From Protopterus annectens (lineage: Eukaryota > Chordata > Ceratodontiformes > Protopteridae): a stretch of 64,000 nucleotides of DNA. The notes beneath the pieces are model-generated. The model was not told the origin of the DNA. It ran no database searches and worked only from the letters and a program-made list of their open reading frames with translations. Where the stretch lies: NCBI RefSeq assembly GCF_019279795.1, contig NC_056738.1:402901864-402965863 (forward strand), in the 5' to 3' direction. The translations under genes were made by a program, and so were the position numbers. Of the stretch, positions 1 to 11,800 are shown piece after piece (position 1 is the first letter of the stretch; every line of letters starts with the position of its first letter).

Positions 1-744
1 TTGAATGAATTAAGGGCAGAACACGAAAACAGCAGGGAATAGTCGGTCCATTTATGGATAAAAGCAGATATTAGCATACAATAAGGGAAGGGGCTCCAGG
101 GAGTCATCTTCCAAGATGCCTATCTCTATTGGGGGGGGGGGGGATACAAAGGTTCTGATTTGAGAAGGGAGTAAAGTGACTGGAATCAGTCAGAAGTTCG
201 TAAAACTGAATTACTGTGAAGGTGACTCCCTACCCTAAATGCCCAGCGCAAGTCCAATATAACTTTTGCAGAGGATGCAATTGCAATTCTCCCCGCTTAT
301 GCACATTACAGATGCACAGTTTTCTGTATACAAATACCTTCCTTTATTAGACTGGCAACATACTTCAAATGGAGTAAAATAAGTTCCAACACATCTGCAT
401 TACCAGCCATTACTAAAACTAAGAGCCATGATCAGCTGTGCACTTAAATTGCAAATCAGGCTGGATGCAGTAGAGATAATGGCCACCATATTCCTCCACA
501 GACAAATTCAAAGATTATACACTTAAGTAACAAGCTCTGTATTGCTTATGGAGTCTCAATTCAGTTATGAAGCGGTCGTCATACTGGAACACTGAACAGG
601 AAGTCCACTGTTGTCAGACATGTGAAAAAAACAAAGCGTATAACCTATCTTTGCACTGGTTTCTGGGGCTTACAATCCAACGCTAAAAATGCATTTCTGC
701 AACAGTGAGCAAAGGTACTATCATTTGAGTTTCAGATGCAAGGT

Positions 745-786
<42 letters not shown>

Positions 787-1931
787 ACCACAATGGATGA
801 TCTATAAGGCAACTCTCACTGATGGACGGCCCAGGACGACTCTCTCCACTGATCTTGTGATGCGCTCTCATAAGCTGCAAAACAATCTGTGAACCATGCA
901 TTAACTATAAAAGACTGCCATGCTCTACCATCCTACCCTAAATGCTCCTAAGCATATATCCTACAAATCAAGAAAAACTGCGTCATACGGAATGCTAATA
1001 AATAATGTATAGGTATATACCAGTCACAATTAATTAGCAGGTGAACTGGTCCTCAGACCATTTCTAACAACTCTGACTGGAAGTTAAGCAAATACAATAG
1101 TGATAAAAGGAAAAAAAAACATCATGCAACACGAATCAACAAAATTCCTGATAAGAACTGAACTTACAAATACAAGTCAAAAAGAAAAAGTACAGTTAAG
1201 TAACTCACCATAACAGCAGGCAGTGTAGATGTATCATCCGTGTACAATTCCTCATCAATGAGAAGGGTATCAGAATAATATTGCCACTGGGTGGTAATCT
1301 CAAGCCCTGTAAAATGATACTGGCAAATCCTGCCCTGCTTTAACACTGGAAACGAAGTTTGTACTTGTAAAAAAAAAAATCACTGTTATACACATGTTGA
1401 GGAAGAACTCTGATGAAGCAATTCCTGCTCTGGTGAGGTGTAGCCTCAAAAGGCAAGTTTTACTGCACTCCTAGAAGGCAGTAGTAGAGGAAATCAAAAT
1501 TCTAGAAACATGCACCTTTCAGACTTATCCAGGTAAACACAAAAAATTGTTTGTTATAAGACCTTTGTCCTATAAATGAAACAGCTGCAATATTTCTCCC
1601 TCTTACTCTGTAGGTTTTGGAACATGGTTTAAGAAAAACAGTTGAAGTTGGAATGCCTTTGTTTCAAAGTCAGATCAGAACCTATGTTTGACATGCAGGG
1701 ATCAGTCCAAAGGCAGTGAAGCTTCCTTGCACTCAAGGGTTTGCTACTTTGGTACCCTTATGGATGTAATGGCAGCTACCAGCAGGAACATTTGCAAGGA
1801 ATGTTATCTCAATGGCACTGAATAGCTCAAAGGGGCACAGGAATATTTTTTTCAGTGATAAAATTTCAAACCCTACAGGATAAGTTCAGTCTCTTAGGAG
1901 ATTTAAGATACTTTTTTTAGGAAATGCTTGA
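1..1931. other. Unassigned non-coding sequence
   Basis: No open frame here resembles a known protein. The stretch is AT-rich with a G homopolymer at about 130-141 and a (TA)n tract at 747-783. It ends where DIRS gag-type sequence starts. It may be host intergenic or intronic DNA, or repeats too old to recognise. Confidence 0.5.
747..783. repeat. (TA)n microsatellite
   Basis: About 18 uninterrupted TA dinucleotides. It creates an artificial Tyr-Ile repeat in translation. Confidence 0.97.
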
Positions 1932-3143
1932 CTAAAGCATATGAAATTGACAGTTTAAGGCCCTGATTGCCAATGTTGCAGATGTATAAACCTTTTTTCC
2001 CCATCTGTGCAGTGCCCTTGAATCTCTGTCAGAGGGGGTAGGATTTTTTACTGTTGAAGCCTTAACTCCCTTTGGACCCTGTGAATTAGTTTCAGGATCA
2101 GCAGCAGGGTTTCTAAATAAAAATTTATGCGAGTCAGGGACCCAGTAATATCGGTCAGGCGTACTGGGAGCCGGAGATAAGAAGTCAGGGGTCAAACTTG
2201 ACTCCGAACACATCATCCACAATGTCTAAAGCAGGGGGAATGGCTATAGGCCTGTGCTGAGGGAGAAGGAAATCCCTGAGCCACTTTTTTGATTGAGAAG
2301 TCTTAACTCTCCCAGTGAAAATGCCCCCTCAAAGTATGCAAGGTTTCTCCAAATGAATAATCAGGAGGAGATGCAGATGGAATAGACTCCTCAGCATCAG
2401 AATCCTCATAGGGAGGCATAGATAACTCCTGATCAGAAGAGGAATCAGAAGAAATAGAAACCTGATCTGAAGATTCATAATCAGTGTCTTGCCTAGGCCT
2501 CTTATCAGGAGGGGGATGGGTACCCCTGATCAAGGTAATAAGGTCTTCAGCCATTTTGATCTTTTTTAGGCACAGAGGCCTGTGCACGTGGCTAGAGTAT
2601 TTTTTTAGTTTTAGAAGTTGCTTTAGTCTTTGGTTTTGCAGCTTTCGGTTTGATATACAAATGTTGGTCTGAAAACAAACTCAGAAGCCGGTGCCTGCTC
2701 AGCGGCTCCAGACCTGTCCGAGGGAGATACATCCATCGGTCCAATACCTTTTGTATCTTGCAGCATGCCGGACTCCACATGGGTGTCGGCAGAGGCCTGC
2801 AACTCGAAGGTAGCGGGTATCAGGGGCTGCAAAAGCACCTCACTGAGTAACTGCAAACTGGCGACTGGCTTAGTAGAAGCTTAGTCTGTTTTGGATCTCG
2901 ACTGTCTTTCTCTGTCCTTTTCTTTGTGGTTTTTTTATGTACTCCGGTAGTCGGATTACTATCAGATGACATTTCTGGGTAGTTAAATCGGTTTCCAAAA
3001 TACTTTGATGCAAAAATATACAGACGCTTAACAGTGCACTGGTTAAATCTAGCACAAAACCGACAGCCAGACACGTGATCAAAAAGGAATACAGTATAAA
3101 TGAAAATCCTTATGGAGGTATTTGCTTTCCACAGGTAATACAA
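1932..3143 (-). pseudogene. A1 gag-like gene, truncated and frameshifted
   Basis: The gene reads from 3143 down to 1932 in several frames. The N-terminal part (2820-3143) has the Cys-rich region (GCRFCARFNQC) followed by the basic, Lys-rich stretch also seen in the gag at 57209-57505. The middle (2303-2587) has MAEDLITLI and an acidic Ser/Asp/Glu-rich tract containing EDSDAEESIP, and the part at 1932-2222 has HKFLF and DRDSRALHRWGKKVYTSA, both found in other DIRS gags of this window. The gene stops where A2 gag continues with YQEFMLDQL, so the C-terminal half is lost. The product would package element RNA in particles; that role is known for the class and not shown here. Confidence 0.8.
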
Positions 3144-3334
3144 TTAACTTTTTCTGGCATCGGTAAAAAGCAAGAAAAAAGTTTCCCCAACGGGGTACTT
3201 AGCTTTAGTGAAGACTTCGGTTTTGAAACTCAAACTCGAATATTTCAGTTGTCAGCCAACTGGCACTTGCGAAATGCTTCTGCTTCGGGCACCGCGTGGC
3301 AAAAAAGACTAAAGAAAATGGCATCGGCTGCATG

Positions 3335-3344
3335 TTTTATACCC
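3335..3344 (-). promoter_or_regulatory. TATA-like element in A1 5' ITR
   Basis: On the minus strand this reads GGGTATAAAA inside the ITR. The same motif sits at the same place in the A3 ITR (57711-57720) and the A5 ITR. It is upstream of gag and correctly oriented to drive the element transcript. Activity is inferred. Confidence 0.55.
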
Positions 3345-3475
3345 CTGATGACCTGAAGTCATGGAAGAGGAGACAGCAACCGACGCAAGACCCAAGACTT
3401 TGGAATTCAGGCCGACTGAGGGCAGCCTGCCAGCAGATTACCTAAATGTAATGACTGCAACAGTGAAACTAACAT

Positions 3476-3717
3476 CTGGAAGGGACAGACCATTACCTTT
3501 ATAAAAGTCCAAATTAGGAACTGTACTGAACTGGAGTAGAATTTGGAGCAGAATTTATTAGTTAAAAGGGCACATCGAATGTATGCTGCAAACCTGGGCA
3601 TGACAAAGCAGCAAAGACCTATATTAGTAAAGGTGCAATCAAACCCGCAGTAAGAGCTGATCCGTGGCAGACGGCAAAGTATTAAAAATTAGAGACAGCA
3701 AAGCGTTTGGAGGAAAA
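3476..3717. other. Short unassigned stretch between A1 and F1
   Basis: About 240 bp with no convincing ORF or repeat signature, bounded by the A1 5' end and the F1 3' end. It is probably pre-existing host DNA. Confidence 0.4.
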
Positions 3718-4136
3718 AAAGTTGTGTACTCACCATAACATTCCATCAGTGTTGCTCACTTTCATTCTTCATTAAATGATGGGTTCAGATCAGATCCCTT
3801 GGATCTGACTTTGTCACTGCTAAAGCTCGTAGCAACCAGGAACTCTCAAGCTTCACCACTACCCACAATGCACCAATCCCAATAACTTCATATCTTGTTT
3901 GCTGTCTAGAAAAGTAAAAGATGGAAATAATTATGGAGAAGCTCTCTTAAGTCCTTACAATATAAATAATAAGGCATGTGTGCCTATACTACTAATTCTT
4001 CCAGAAGCCTTAAGGGTGGGGGTTGGTGGGAGAGGAGTTGCTGAATGAAAATGGACAACATAGATGGAATGTTATGGTGAGTACACAACTCCTTTATCTG
4101 ATGCTGTTAATTTTCATTCTGCCCTCAACTAATGGG
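3718..4136 (-). repeat. F1 3' ITR and internal complementary region
   Basis: The ITR starts AAGTTGTGTACTCACCATAAC. About 320 bp inward its complement appears (GTTATGGTGAGTACACAACT, ending about 4090), followed at once by CCTTTATCTGATG and the complement of the element's other end. ITR plus bipartite ICR is the DIRS hallmark, thought to template closure of the circular cDNA. Confidence 0.85.
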
Positions 4137-4149
4137 ACACAGTCCCCAA

Positions 4150-5060
4150 CTACCTAACTTCTAGAGTGAACAAGGATATTTGAGCACCACAGATCCAAAA
4201 TATGCTCTTCTTCTGGAGACCATATCTAACTTGTAATGAGTAATAAATGCATGGGGAGTAGTCCAAGTAGCTGCGGCACATATCACCCATGGACATTATG
4301 GATTGAAATACTGAGGAAGTTGTCATGGATCTAGTACAATGAGCACAAATGTTTTTTTGTCAGAGTGATGTCCAATTTGTTATACACAAAGGAAATACAA
4401 CTTGTTATCCATTTAGATACTGATTTTCTGATGTTCTTAGTCCTGAATAAAAATGCAACTACCTGTGAACATTCAATAAGTGTAGCACATATTCAAACTG
4501 TTAGAAAATTTGGGGAATAATGCAGGCAAATTGATAGACTGATTAATACTGGATTCTAACACCACCATTGGAAGGAATGATGCACTGGTATGTAAAGTCA
4601 CCTAGTCCCTATGAAAAATCAAGTACAGGGGGTTTTGAGGATAATGCTTGGATCTTGGAAAATCTTCTGGCTGAAGTAATGGCTATTAAGAAAACTGTCT
4701 TCCATGAAAGAAATTAAAGGTAACGGGTAGCTGCAGGCTCAAATGGGGGTTGATAAAGTACTGCAGCACTAAATTTAGATCCAAAGGAGTAGGAAGATCT
4801 TTAAAGTGAGGCCTTAAGTGGAGTATGCATCTTAAATGCTTTGCTTAATTAATGAGATGCTACTGATGAGTTATTTATTCCAACATGGAAATCTGATAAT
4901 GCTGCTAACTGGACTAATTGTAGATGTACTAGCTCCTTCATCAAACATAAGTGATAAAATATCCAATATATATAGCAGCTGAAAAAGGTCAATGTTACGT
5001 TTTTGAGCCCCCCCCCCAAAAAAATAAAAAAAAAATGTTTCCATTTACTGGAGCACATAG
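4150..5060 (-). pseudogene. F1 tyrosine recombinase, degenerate
   Basis: Minus-strand translations give the C-terminal recombinase block: an H-x-x-R box (HCTR, near 4340), then TTSSVFQ, and a W...THYKLD segment carrying the presumptive nucleophile Tyr (near 4230). These match the intact blocks in A2 and A5. The N-terminal core-binding domain is scattered over 4600-5060. Stops and frameshifts make it non-functional. The family integrates circular cDNA by site-specific strand exchange. Confidence 0.7.
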
Positions 5061-5990
5061 TTTCCTGGTAGGTTTATGGGGAAACATCAAAATGCCAGAC
5101 AGGGGAAGAGAGAACTGGTTGTCTGGCTATCAACACAATTTGCGAAGCCAGGCAGTCAGCCTGAGGTTTGTCAGATCTAGATGCATCATACATCTGTCGT
5201 TCGAGACAGAAGGTCCTGAGCTGGATCCAGAAACCAAGGCGGTTGAATCAGGTGAGACCAAAGAAAAAGAAACCAAATCTGTCCAAGCCAACATGGAGCA
5301 GTGAGGACTACTTTACTCTTCAAACTAGAAGCTTTCTGAAGGAAATGGGGGAATTAAAGGAATGGGTGGATACATGTACAGGAGACCAGGGGGCCAATCG
5401 TGAAATACAGCATCTCTCGTGGATTACGGCAAAGTAGCTGCTGCAGTTCTTGTTCAGGGGAAGCGAACAGATCATGGCAAGGCTGGCACCACTGAAGGAG
5501 GACCTTGTCCATTATTTTCTTATTGAGGGACCATTCATTGGGGTATTAGAATGCACTTGCTCAATCTGTCTGCTATCACACTGGATTTCCCCGGAATGCG
5601 CAGTAAGAGAAAGTGGTTGGAAGAGATCACCCACTGCCACACTGAGGACTTCTTGACACAGGGGGATAAAGATCTGGTTCCCCCCTGCTTGATGATCTAC
5701 CAGACTACAGACATGTCTGATCCGCAAATGTCCAAAGAGGAAGTGTCCTGGAATGCCTACAATGCTAAGATCACCACTTACCTCCAGAACACTGACATGC
5801 AGGTTAACCTCTACAGGGGGACCAAATGCCTTTGACTGTTTTCCACATGAATGCCCCCCCACCCATTATGTGAAGCGTCCATGGTCACTATGGCCTTGGG
5901 CTGAGGGAAGATGAAAGGACAACCTTGGAAAATTGTTTGCATACCTAGGTTCATCTTTGCAGAAATGGGCTGAGAAAGTTCTGACCATTG
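5061..5990 (-). pseudogene. F1 RNase H and methyltransferase-like region, degenerate
   Basis: The RNase H start is recognisable around 5850-5900 as VTMDASHNGWGG, where the Asp of the DAS motif is the first catalytic acid. A C tract (5854-5860) falls just after this box and shifts the frame. Downstream, 5380-5600 corresponds to the segment with PSEWSLN/DLFAS in the homologous D2 element, but frames change often. Confidence 0.65.
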
Positions 5991-6900
5991 TGTTGCTAGC
6001 ATCCACTGAAGAACTTGTGGAATCTTGCTGAGGGGACTAAAATAACTGCCGCGGACACAGATCCCAGGGCTTGCAGAATCAACAAAGCTGAAATTCTAGT
6101 ACTGTAAATTATTTTCCTGACCTGCATCCTTATTGTTGGCACTATCAATAAAAAAAGTGAAGGAACCGCACATACTGCATTGAACACTGTTCCTATGAAT
6201 TCTTAGGTCTGGTTTCAAATGAGGCTTGCAATTTATGGTTATTCGAAGATGCAAACAGGTCTGTAACACCCAATGTTGAGCTACCATCAGTCAACACCTG
6301 GTCGGGGAGGTAATAAGCCAGTAGTCTAATTATAGAAACACCCAAAACCCTAGCAGTCAAATAAGCTGCAACTACCACCATGCACTTGAACACCCTGGGG
6401 GCTGTGTCGAGGCCAAAGCCCAGTGCTCTGAACTGACAGTGACTGTCTGCCAGCTGGAAGTGTACCTTCTGGACTGGTCTGTTCATCTTTGTGTAACAGT
6501 ACGCCTCACGAAGATCCACAGAGCACATCCAATCACCATTTTCCAAAAAGGGCAGAATGGACTGAAAAGTGACCATCCAGGACTGTGCGTCTTGAATAAA
6601 CTTGCTCAAAACACAGAAAAGTGGCCTCCAGGCCCCCATTTGCTTTGACACTAAAGAATCTTAAGTTCTGGATCCCATTTAGTCTGGTGGGACCTCATGG
6701 GTGACTTTTCTAGCAGCTTCTGAATTTCTAGAGGAGCTGCTGCTTTCCTCTGATGGGGTGGGACCATTGGGACTTTTCCGTATAATGGAGGAGGTAGGGA
6801 AAAGGGAATTCTATAACCTATGGAAATATTTCTCGGCACCCAACTTTTTTGTAATTACCCACGATGTCTTGTTGCTGAGACAAGCAATCCCCAACTGCCT
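5991..6900 (-). pseudogene. F1 reverse transcriptase, degenerate
   Basis: The best-preserved part is 6193-6651: fingers/palm motifs WRPLFCVLSKF, GDWMCSVDLREAYCYTKMN (palm Asp box) and FRALGFGLDTAPRVF (the usual LPFGLSTAPRVF box). The YLDD box near 6320 is destroyed (stop-LDYW). The N-terminal RT part (6651-6839) contains WDPELKIL. Homologous order and motifs in B1, D2 and A2 support the call. Confidence 0.8.
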
Positions 6901-8960
6901 CTACAGGTAGGCATTTGGGCCACCATTTAGGAGTGCTGAAAGAGTCTGTTGGAAAAGGAATCTCTAGACCCCCGGTTTTGCAGGCCTCTGCCATGGGGGT
7001 ATTGTCTTCCATTAGCACTCCCCATTCTGCCTTTTGGGAACTAACTCCACGTGTGTCCTGGAAAGGACTCGGACTTTGAGCCACATTTTTCGTCCTCCCC
7101 TTTGATTCCTGGAAAAGGTCCTATGAGGGGCTGAAAAACTACTGTGAGGCCAAATAGTGCTCAGAGTACTGACGAACGATGACGAAGGGCTCCACAAAAT
7201 CACACAAGCGCATCCAAGCATGCCTCCAAATGGAAATGCCTGAAATTGCAGCCCTTAAAATGCCTTCTGCAGCATGGGAGAGGAACCTCACGGATGAACT
7301 GGATAAAGACTGTAGGGTAACCAACTGAGAGATTAAAGAAGAATGAGCCACAGCAGTTTCAGTTCCAAAAAAAAGATTTGGATAACACTTGAGCACATTT
7401 CACTAGGCTACAAAGAGATTTGATTAAACAGTTCAGTGATCTAAATACATACATCGCTGAAGCATAAACACGCTTCCCAAATCTATCAACCTTGACTCTC
7501 TATTAGGAGAATGGACAGAGGAACTATGTTGAAAGTTCCTTTTTTGCAGCCACCGCCACAACCATGGCATCTACTGGACCTCTTTACTCCAATATTCCCA
7601 GCCTACTAGTGGAGCCAGAATCCTGTCTGGTCTCCTGGGGATTGGCTCAATTGTATCGGGTTTGTTCCACACCCACTTGGAGATCAAATCAATAAGCTCA
7701 TCAGTCGGCAGAGTAACCCAAGAGATAGACTGACCACTGCCAATTGCTTCCCTAATACTGATTCTACAAGAGAAGGGTATTGGCAAGCCCAGCCACCCTT
7801 TTGTTTTAGGATCTCAAGAATGTCCCCAAATGAGACGTCATTAGGTGGTGATTTCAGGGATCCATCCTCTTCATCGAAATCAGTATCCTTAGTGATACAC
7901 TCTTGAGAAGAGTCTAAGTGCCTCCTTTTGCGCTTTCTCTTGCTAGGGACTTCCTCAGTGGGGTGGTCCACAGGAGACTTTCCCTGTGGAGGAGAATGTT
8001 GAGGACCACAGTGCAAAGTCATCTGGGAAGTAGAGGGTGGATCCAAGGGGATGGCACCCATGTGACCTGCTGGAGCACAGAACACTTCACTACCTCAAAA
8101 GCAAACCACTCCAGAGAGAAAGAAGCCAACTGAGATGAAAAAGCACATTTCTGGCCCATTTCCCTCCACCCCAACAGCAATCCACCCGAGGCAGAAGTCA
8201 GAGCAGAGCTCAGAGGGGAAGAGATGGCAACGAAGACCTCGAAATCGAACCCATCCTCTCGGATCAGACAGGAAACTTCTGCTCAGAGTCTTATCCAGCT
8301 CTGAGGATATCAGTGCCACTGCACTCAGAGCAATACTCGGATCCAAAGATGCTGTTCTCTTTGGATCTGAACTAGACGGATCAAGAAGACTAGGATAAGA
8401 GGGCTCTAAAACCACAGCTTGAATTAGAGAAGGAACTGTTATTTGTAGACGGATGGACTTCCTGACCTGAAGGGGTAGGAACAGTGAGAACTCCCTTTTG
8501 GATTAGCACTGTGAAAAATGTCATCATCCTCTCCACATCCGCTTCTGACAGACTCCTGGAGGAGAGAGAGGATACCAAGGTTGATGATTTTGAGTGCCCC
8601 TCTGAAAGGAAGATGGCACCCTAGAAGGAACCAGATCCAGACTTGGTGAATATGTAGTTCTTGGTAAAGGCTTCGGATCCAAAATATATTTGGTGGGCTC
8701 CAAGGATGTAGGATCTGAAATGTGTGGTCACAGCAGATGCAGTCAGTCTTCTTACTTAAGTATAGGCTAGAGAATCAGAGGAGACAGACATTTTTGAGTG
8801 GTCTTTAGATTTTGGGGACCGAACCCCAGCAGTAACTTCAGAAAAGGGAGATAGTGCTATTTTCCTGTCAGCTAAAGCTCAGGAGTTTAACCCACAACAA
8901 ATACTACAGTCCTGTTGCAGGTGTTCTGGTCCCAAGCAACAGACACAGTCTATTGTTTTC
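6901..8960 (-). pseudogene. F1 gag-like gene, degenerate
   Basis: Fragments between 6900 and 8960 include the gag-RT linker (LSQQQDIVGNYKKVG), an Asp/Glu-rich tract with FDEEDGSLKSPPNDVSFGDILEILKQKGGW at 7684-8085, which matches the D2 gag at 49368-49709, and a Ser/Pro-rich N-terminal half. The acidic FGDILEIL box is shared by F1, F2 and D2. A start codon cannot be fixed because frames break repeatedly. Confidence 0.65.
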
Positions 8961-9464
8961 ACATTTTTTAAAACCTGCTGGACCCTTCTCAGTCATCTCC
9001 GTAGATGAGAGAACAGTTAAAGTAAACTTAACTTTTTTCTTTATTGTAAACAGGGAATATGAAAAGAAACGTACCAACAATAGTAATTGCAGAATTTACA
9101 GTGTGTAAAGAAGGCAAAGGGAAGGTGACACCATGACAGCAGGAAAAATGTTACAGCGAAAATGTAAGAAAAATGACAAAAACATCTTAAGACAACACAG
9201 ATATTAAAGATGACAAAATCGTTTACAGAAGTTAAAACAAGATATGAAAACTTAACTTATCTAAAAAGACTCGAGAGCTGATGAAGACCACATCTAAATA
9301 CTAAAGCAGCAAATGAGATCAGAGGGATGTTGGGGTGGTGTATTATAGGTAGGGGAAAGAGCTTGAGAGTTTGTTGGTGGCTATAAGCTAGTAAAATGGC
9401 AGAATCAGATCATAGAATGGGATCCAATCCCATTCGTTGAGGAAGAATGAAAATACCAGACAAG
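8961..9464 (-). repeat. F1 leader and 5' ITR
   Basis: Non-coding, AT-rich leader followed by the 5' ITR. The outer part (about 9417-9464: GATCCAATCCCATTCGTTGAGG, then GAATGAAAAT) is an inverted version of ITR sequence in F1 and F2 and is complementary to the outer half of the ICRs. The element ends ...CCAGACAAG and F2 starts with AAGTTACG. Confidence 0.7.
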
Positions 9465-9870
9465 AAGTTACGTATTCACCATACCATTCTAACTGTGTTG
9501 TCCATTTTCATTCAACGAATGGGTTTGGATCCAATTCTGATCCAACTTCGGCACTTCCTAAAGATGCTAGGATCCGACTCTCAAGCTCCTTCCTAACCCA
9601 TAATGCCCCTGACCACTACAATACCTCAGAGTTTGCTGCTACTATATGCATTATAACCATAAAATACAACAATGCTTTGACAGGAAAGTGAAAGCTGGAA
9701 GTTCAGGAGCTCAAACAGGTAGGAAGTATGGTTCCTTTCAATTCTGTTGGGTCTCTCCCAAAGTCATGGATGGGGGAAGTTGAGGAAGAATGAAAATGAA
9801 CACAGAATGGTATTTAAGTACATAACTTCTTTAACTGACGTAGTCATTTTCATTCGTTCCTCAACGAATG
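9465..9870 (-). repeat. F2 3' ITR and ICR
   Basis: The ITR begins AAGTTACGTATTCACCAT. The ICR at about 9775-9870 contains TTTAAGTACATAACTT, partly complementary to the ITR end, followed by CTTTAACTGACGTAGTCATTTTC and CCTCAACGAATGGG, complementary to an F-type 5' end such as that of F1 at 9430-9460. Confidence 0.82.
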
Positions 9871-10900
9871 GGAACAAGTCCCCAAATACTGTAACCTTGG
9901 GTGACCCACATGGAAGGATGTTCCAGAGAACCACGGAACCAAAGGCAGCTCTATTTCTGGAGAGGTCCAATTTCTAATATGCAATAAAGGTAGGGTATTA
10001 GACCAAGTAGCATCTGCACAATACCACTAGAGGTTCTAGCTCAAAAGGCAGCCGATGCAGACACTGACCTGGCTAAATGTGCTTTTGGCCGTCTTGGCAA
10101 GGTGATACCGCTCAAGCAATAAACATAGGAAATACAATATGTTATCTATTTAGCCAGTGTAGTTTTTGAAACTTGTCTTGCAATTTTGTACTAGTAAAGG
10201 AGACTATCAGTTTTTCTAAATACCTTGGTCCTGTGAAGGCAAAAACAAAGCTGCCTATACACACCAAGATGAAGGGTATATTCTCCTTTGTTTTCAAATC
10301 TGGGTAGAGGGAGTGGTAAATTGAAGATTTCACTGATAATGGTTTCAGAAGCAACATTTGGTAAGAAGGATCTGTGTGTAAACTAAACCGGTATCTGTGA
10401 AATATCAAATACAGTGGTTTGGAAGATGGTGCTTGGAGTTCAGATTCTTGTCTTGCAGAAGTTAAAGCCACCAGAAAAACGGTTTCGCAAGAAACAAACA
10501 TGAGATCTACTTTAGCTGACAGTTCAACGGGAAAAAGTACTAATGTTTGCAAAACCATAGTGAGGTCCCAAGGTGGAGTAGGGTCCTTTACTAAAGGTCT
10601 AAGTATAAAGGTACCCTTAAAGTCCTTCCATAATTTAGATGCTCCTTAAAGAAGAAGCATCATCTCTGATGTGATGGTTTGAGGCAGCTGGTAACTGAAC
10701 CTGAATAGTGAAAAAACTTGCTCCGCCTTGAAAAATCGAGGCATGGAAATCTATAACAGCTGGAAGCAGGATAGTAAAGGAATCTCTTTCTGATGAGCCC
10801 GAAAAGAAACCCTTTTCCATTTACTTTTGTAAATTCTCCTAGTCGAAGGTATAGAAGATACTAGGATGTTTCAAGCTGGGGAGGAAAGCCTGGAATATCT
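9871..10900 (-). pseudogene. F2 tyrosine recombinase, degenerate
   Basis: The frame at 10142-10558 carries the catalytic-domain entry FLVALTSARQESELQAPS; the Arg of SAR is the expected first catalytic Arg (ITSARRVSELQAL in better copies). RYRFSLHTDPS and the LEKLIV region follow as in other copies. The N-terminal core-binding part is at 10635-10900. The C-terminal HxxR/Tyr block lies toward 9950-10100 but is badly eroded. Confidence 0.7.
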
Positions 10901-10949
10901 AGCCATCATAGGAATTGGAGAAACCATGTGACCAACTTGAGGCCTGCAA

Positions 10950-11800
10950 AGTCCAGGTTAATCTGCCCTGACAGGTGAGAAAGGTCTGGACTGGGATCCA
11001 GCATCCAAGGAGGACGTACTAGGCGAGACCACAGGAAGGGGAACCATACCGGTCAAGGCCAGAAGGGAGCAATGAGGATTACTTTGCTCTTCAACTGAAG
11101 TGCTTGCTGAAGAAATGTGGGAATGAGAGGCAGGGGAGGATAAGTATAAAGGAAAAGGAAGGGCCAAACATGGACTACAGCATCTCTCTGCGATTGTCCC
11201 TGAGGTGGGATAAGGACAAAGAACCTGCTACATTTGTTGCATTGGGGAGATGCAAACAGGTCGCAGTAAAGTTGAACCCATTTCAGGAAGATCTTGCTCG
11301 CCACTAACTGGCTGACAGACCACTTGTGAGGCATGAAGATGGTCCTGAGTTTGTCTGCTAGAATGTTGATTTCCCCTGGAATGCGCGTCGCCACAAGAAA
11401 GTGGTTGGATGACATAGTCCATTGCCATACTCTCACTGCTTCTTGAAAAAGAGGGTAGGATTTGGCCCCCCCAACCCAGTTTGTTGATGTACCTGACTGA
11501 CATGTCCGTTAGTATCGCAATAGTCCAGAGAAAGCTCTAAAGGCCTGTAACACTAGAAGTGCAGCGGTCATCTCTAGGACACAGATATGCAAATTTGTGG
11601 GGACTGCATCCGTTGAAGAGTCCATCCCAAGTAATCCCCCCCCACCCAACTGGGAGGTGTCTGTAGTAAACATGGTGTTGAGGGAAGGAGGATATATGAA
11701 TGACCTTGATCGATCTAGCAGTAAATCCACCAAAGAGACGACTTTCATAAGCCTGAGAATTTTATCAGATGCTTTTTAGGGATGAGGATAATGAAGACCA
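10950..11800 (-). pseudogene. F2 RNase H and methyltransferase-like region
   Basis: The RNase H first-Asp box reads TTDTSQLGGGG (11509-11748), with an 8-C tract at 11636-11643 encoding the glycines. The later RH part is at 11053-11436: VATRIPGEINILADKL, then the MT-like segment YCDLFASPQCNKCSRF, PPLPLIPTF and KVILIAPFWP. Order and motifs agree with D2 and A2. Confidence 0.75.

Larger units (their letters stand above)
1932..3475 (-). mobile_element. DIRS retrotransposon fragment A1 (gag, leader and 5' ITR only)
   Basis: This is the 5' part of a family A DIRS element on the minus strand. It holds a broken gag gene (1932-3143) and a leader plus 5' ITR (about 3160-3475) that is closely similar to the ITRs at 57690-57847 and, inverted, at 58380-58560. 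Shared landmarks are the block around 3320-3348 with a TATA motif, the CCGACTGAGGGC segment and the outer end GACTGCAACAGTGAAAC. RT, RH, YR and the 3' ITR are missing, so the copy is cut at about 1932. The outer end, ending in AACAT near 3475, is placed by comparison with the other family A copies. Confidence 0.85.
3718..9464 (-). mobile_element. DIRS retrotransposon F1, complete but degenerate
   Basis: Element of about 5.75 kb running minus: 5' ITR about 9290-9464, leader, gag, RT, RH/MT, YR, ICR about 4035-4136 and 3' ITR from 3718. The ICR holds a block complementary to the 3718 end (GGTGAGTACACAACT) followed by one complementary to the 9464 end. The high-coordinate end abuts element F2 directly with no spacer. 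The coding parts have many stops; the RT active site (near 6320) reads as stop-LDY, so this copy is dead. Confidence 0.85.

Noticed and set aside
3476-3717. Possible extra DIRS ITR between A1 and F1
   Set aside because: No match to any ITR type in the window on either strand.
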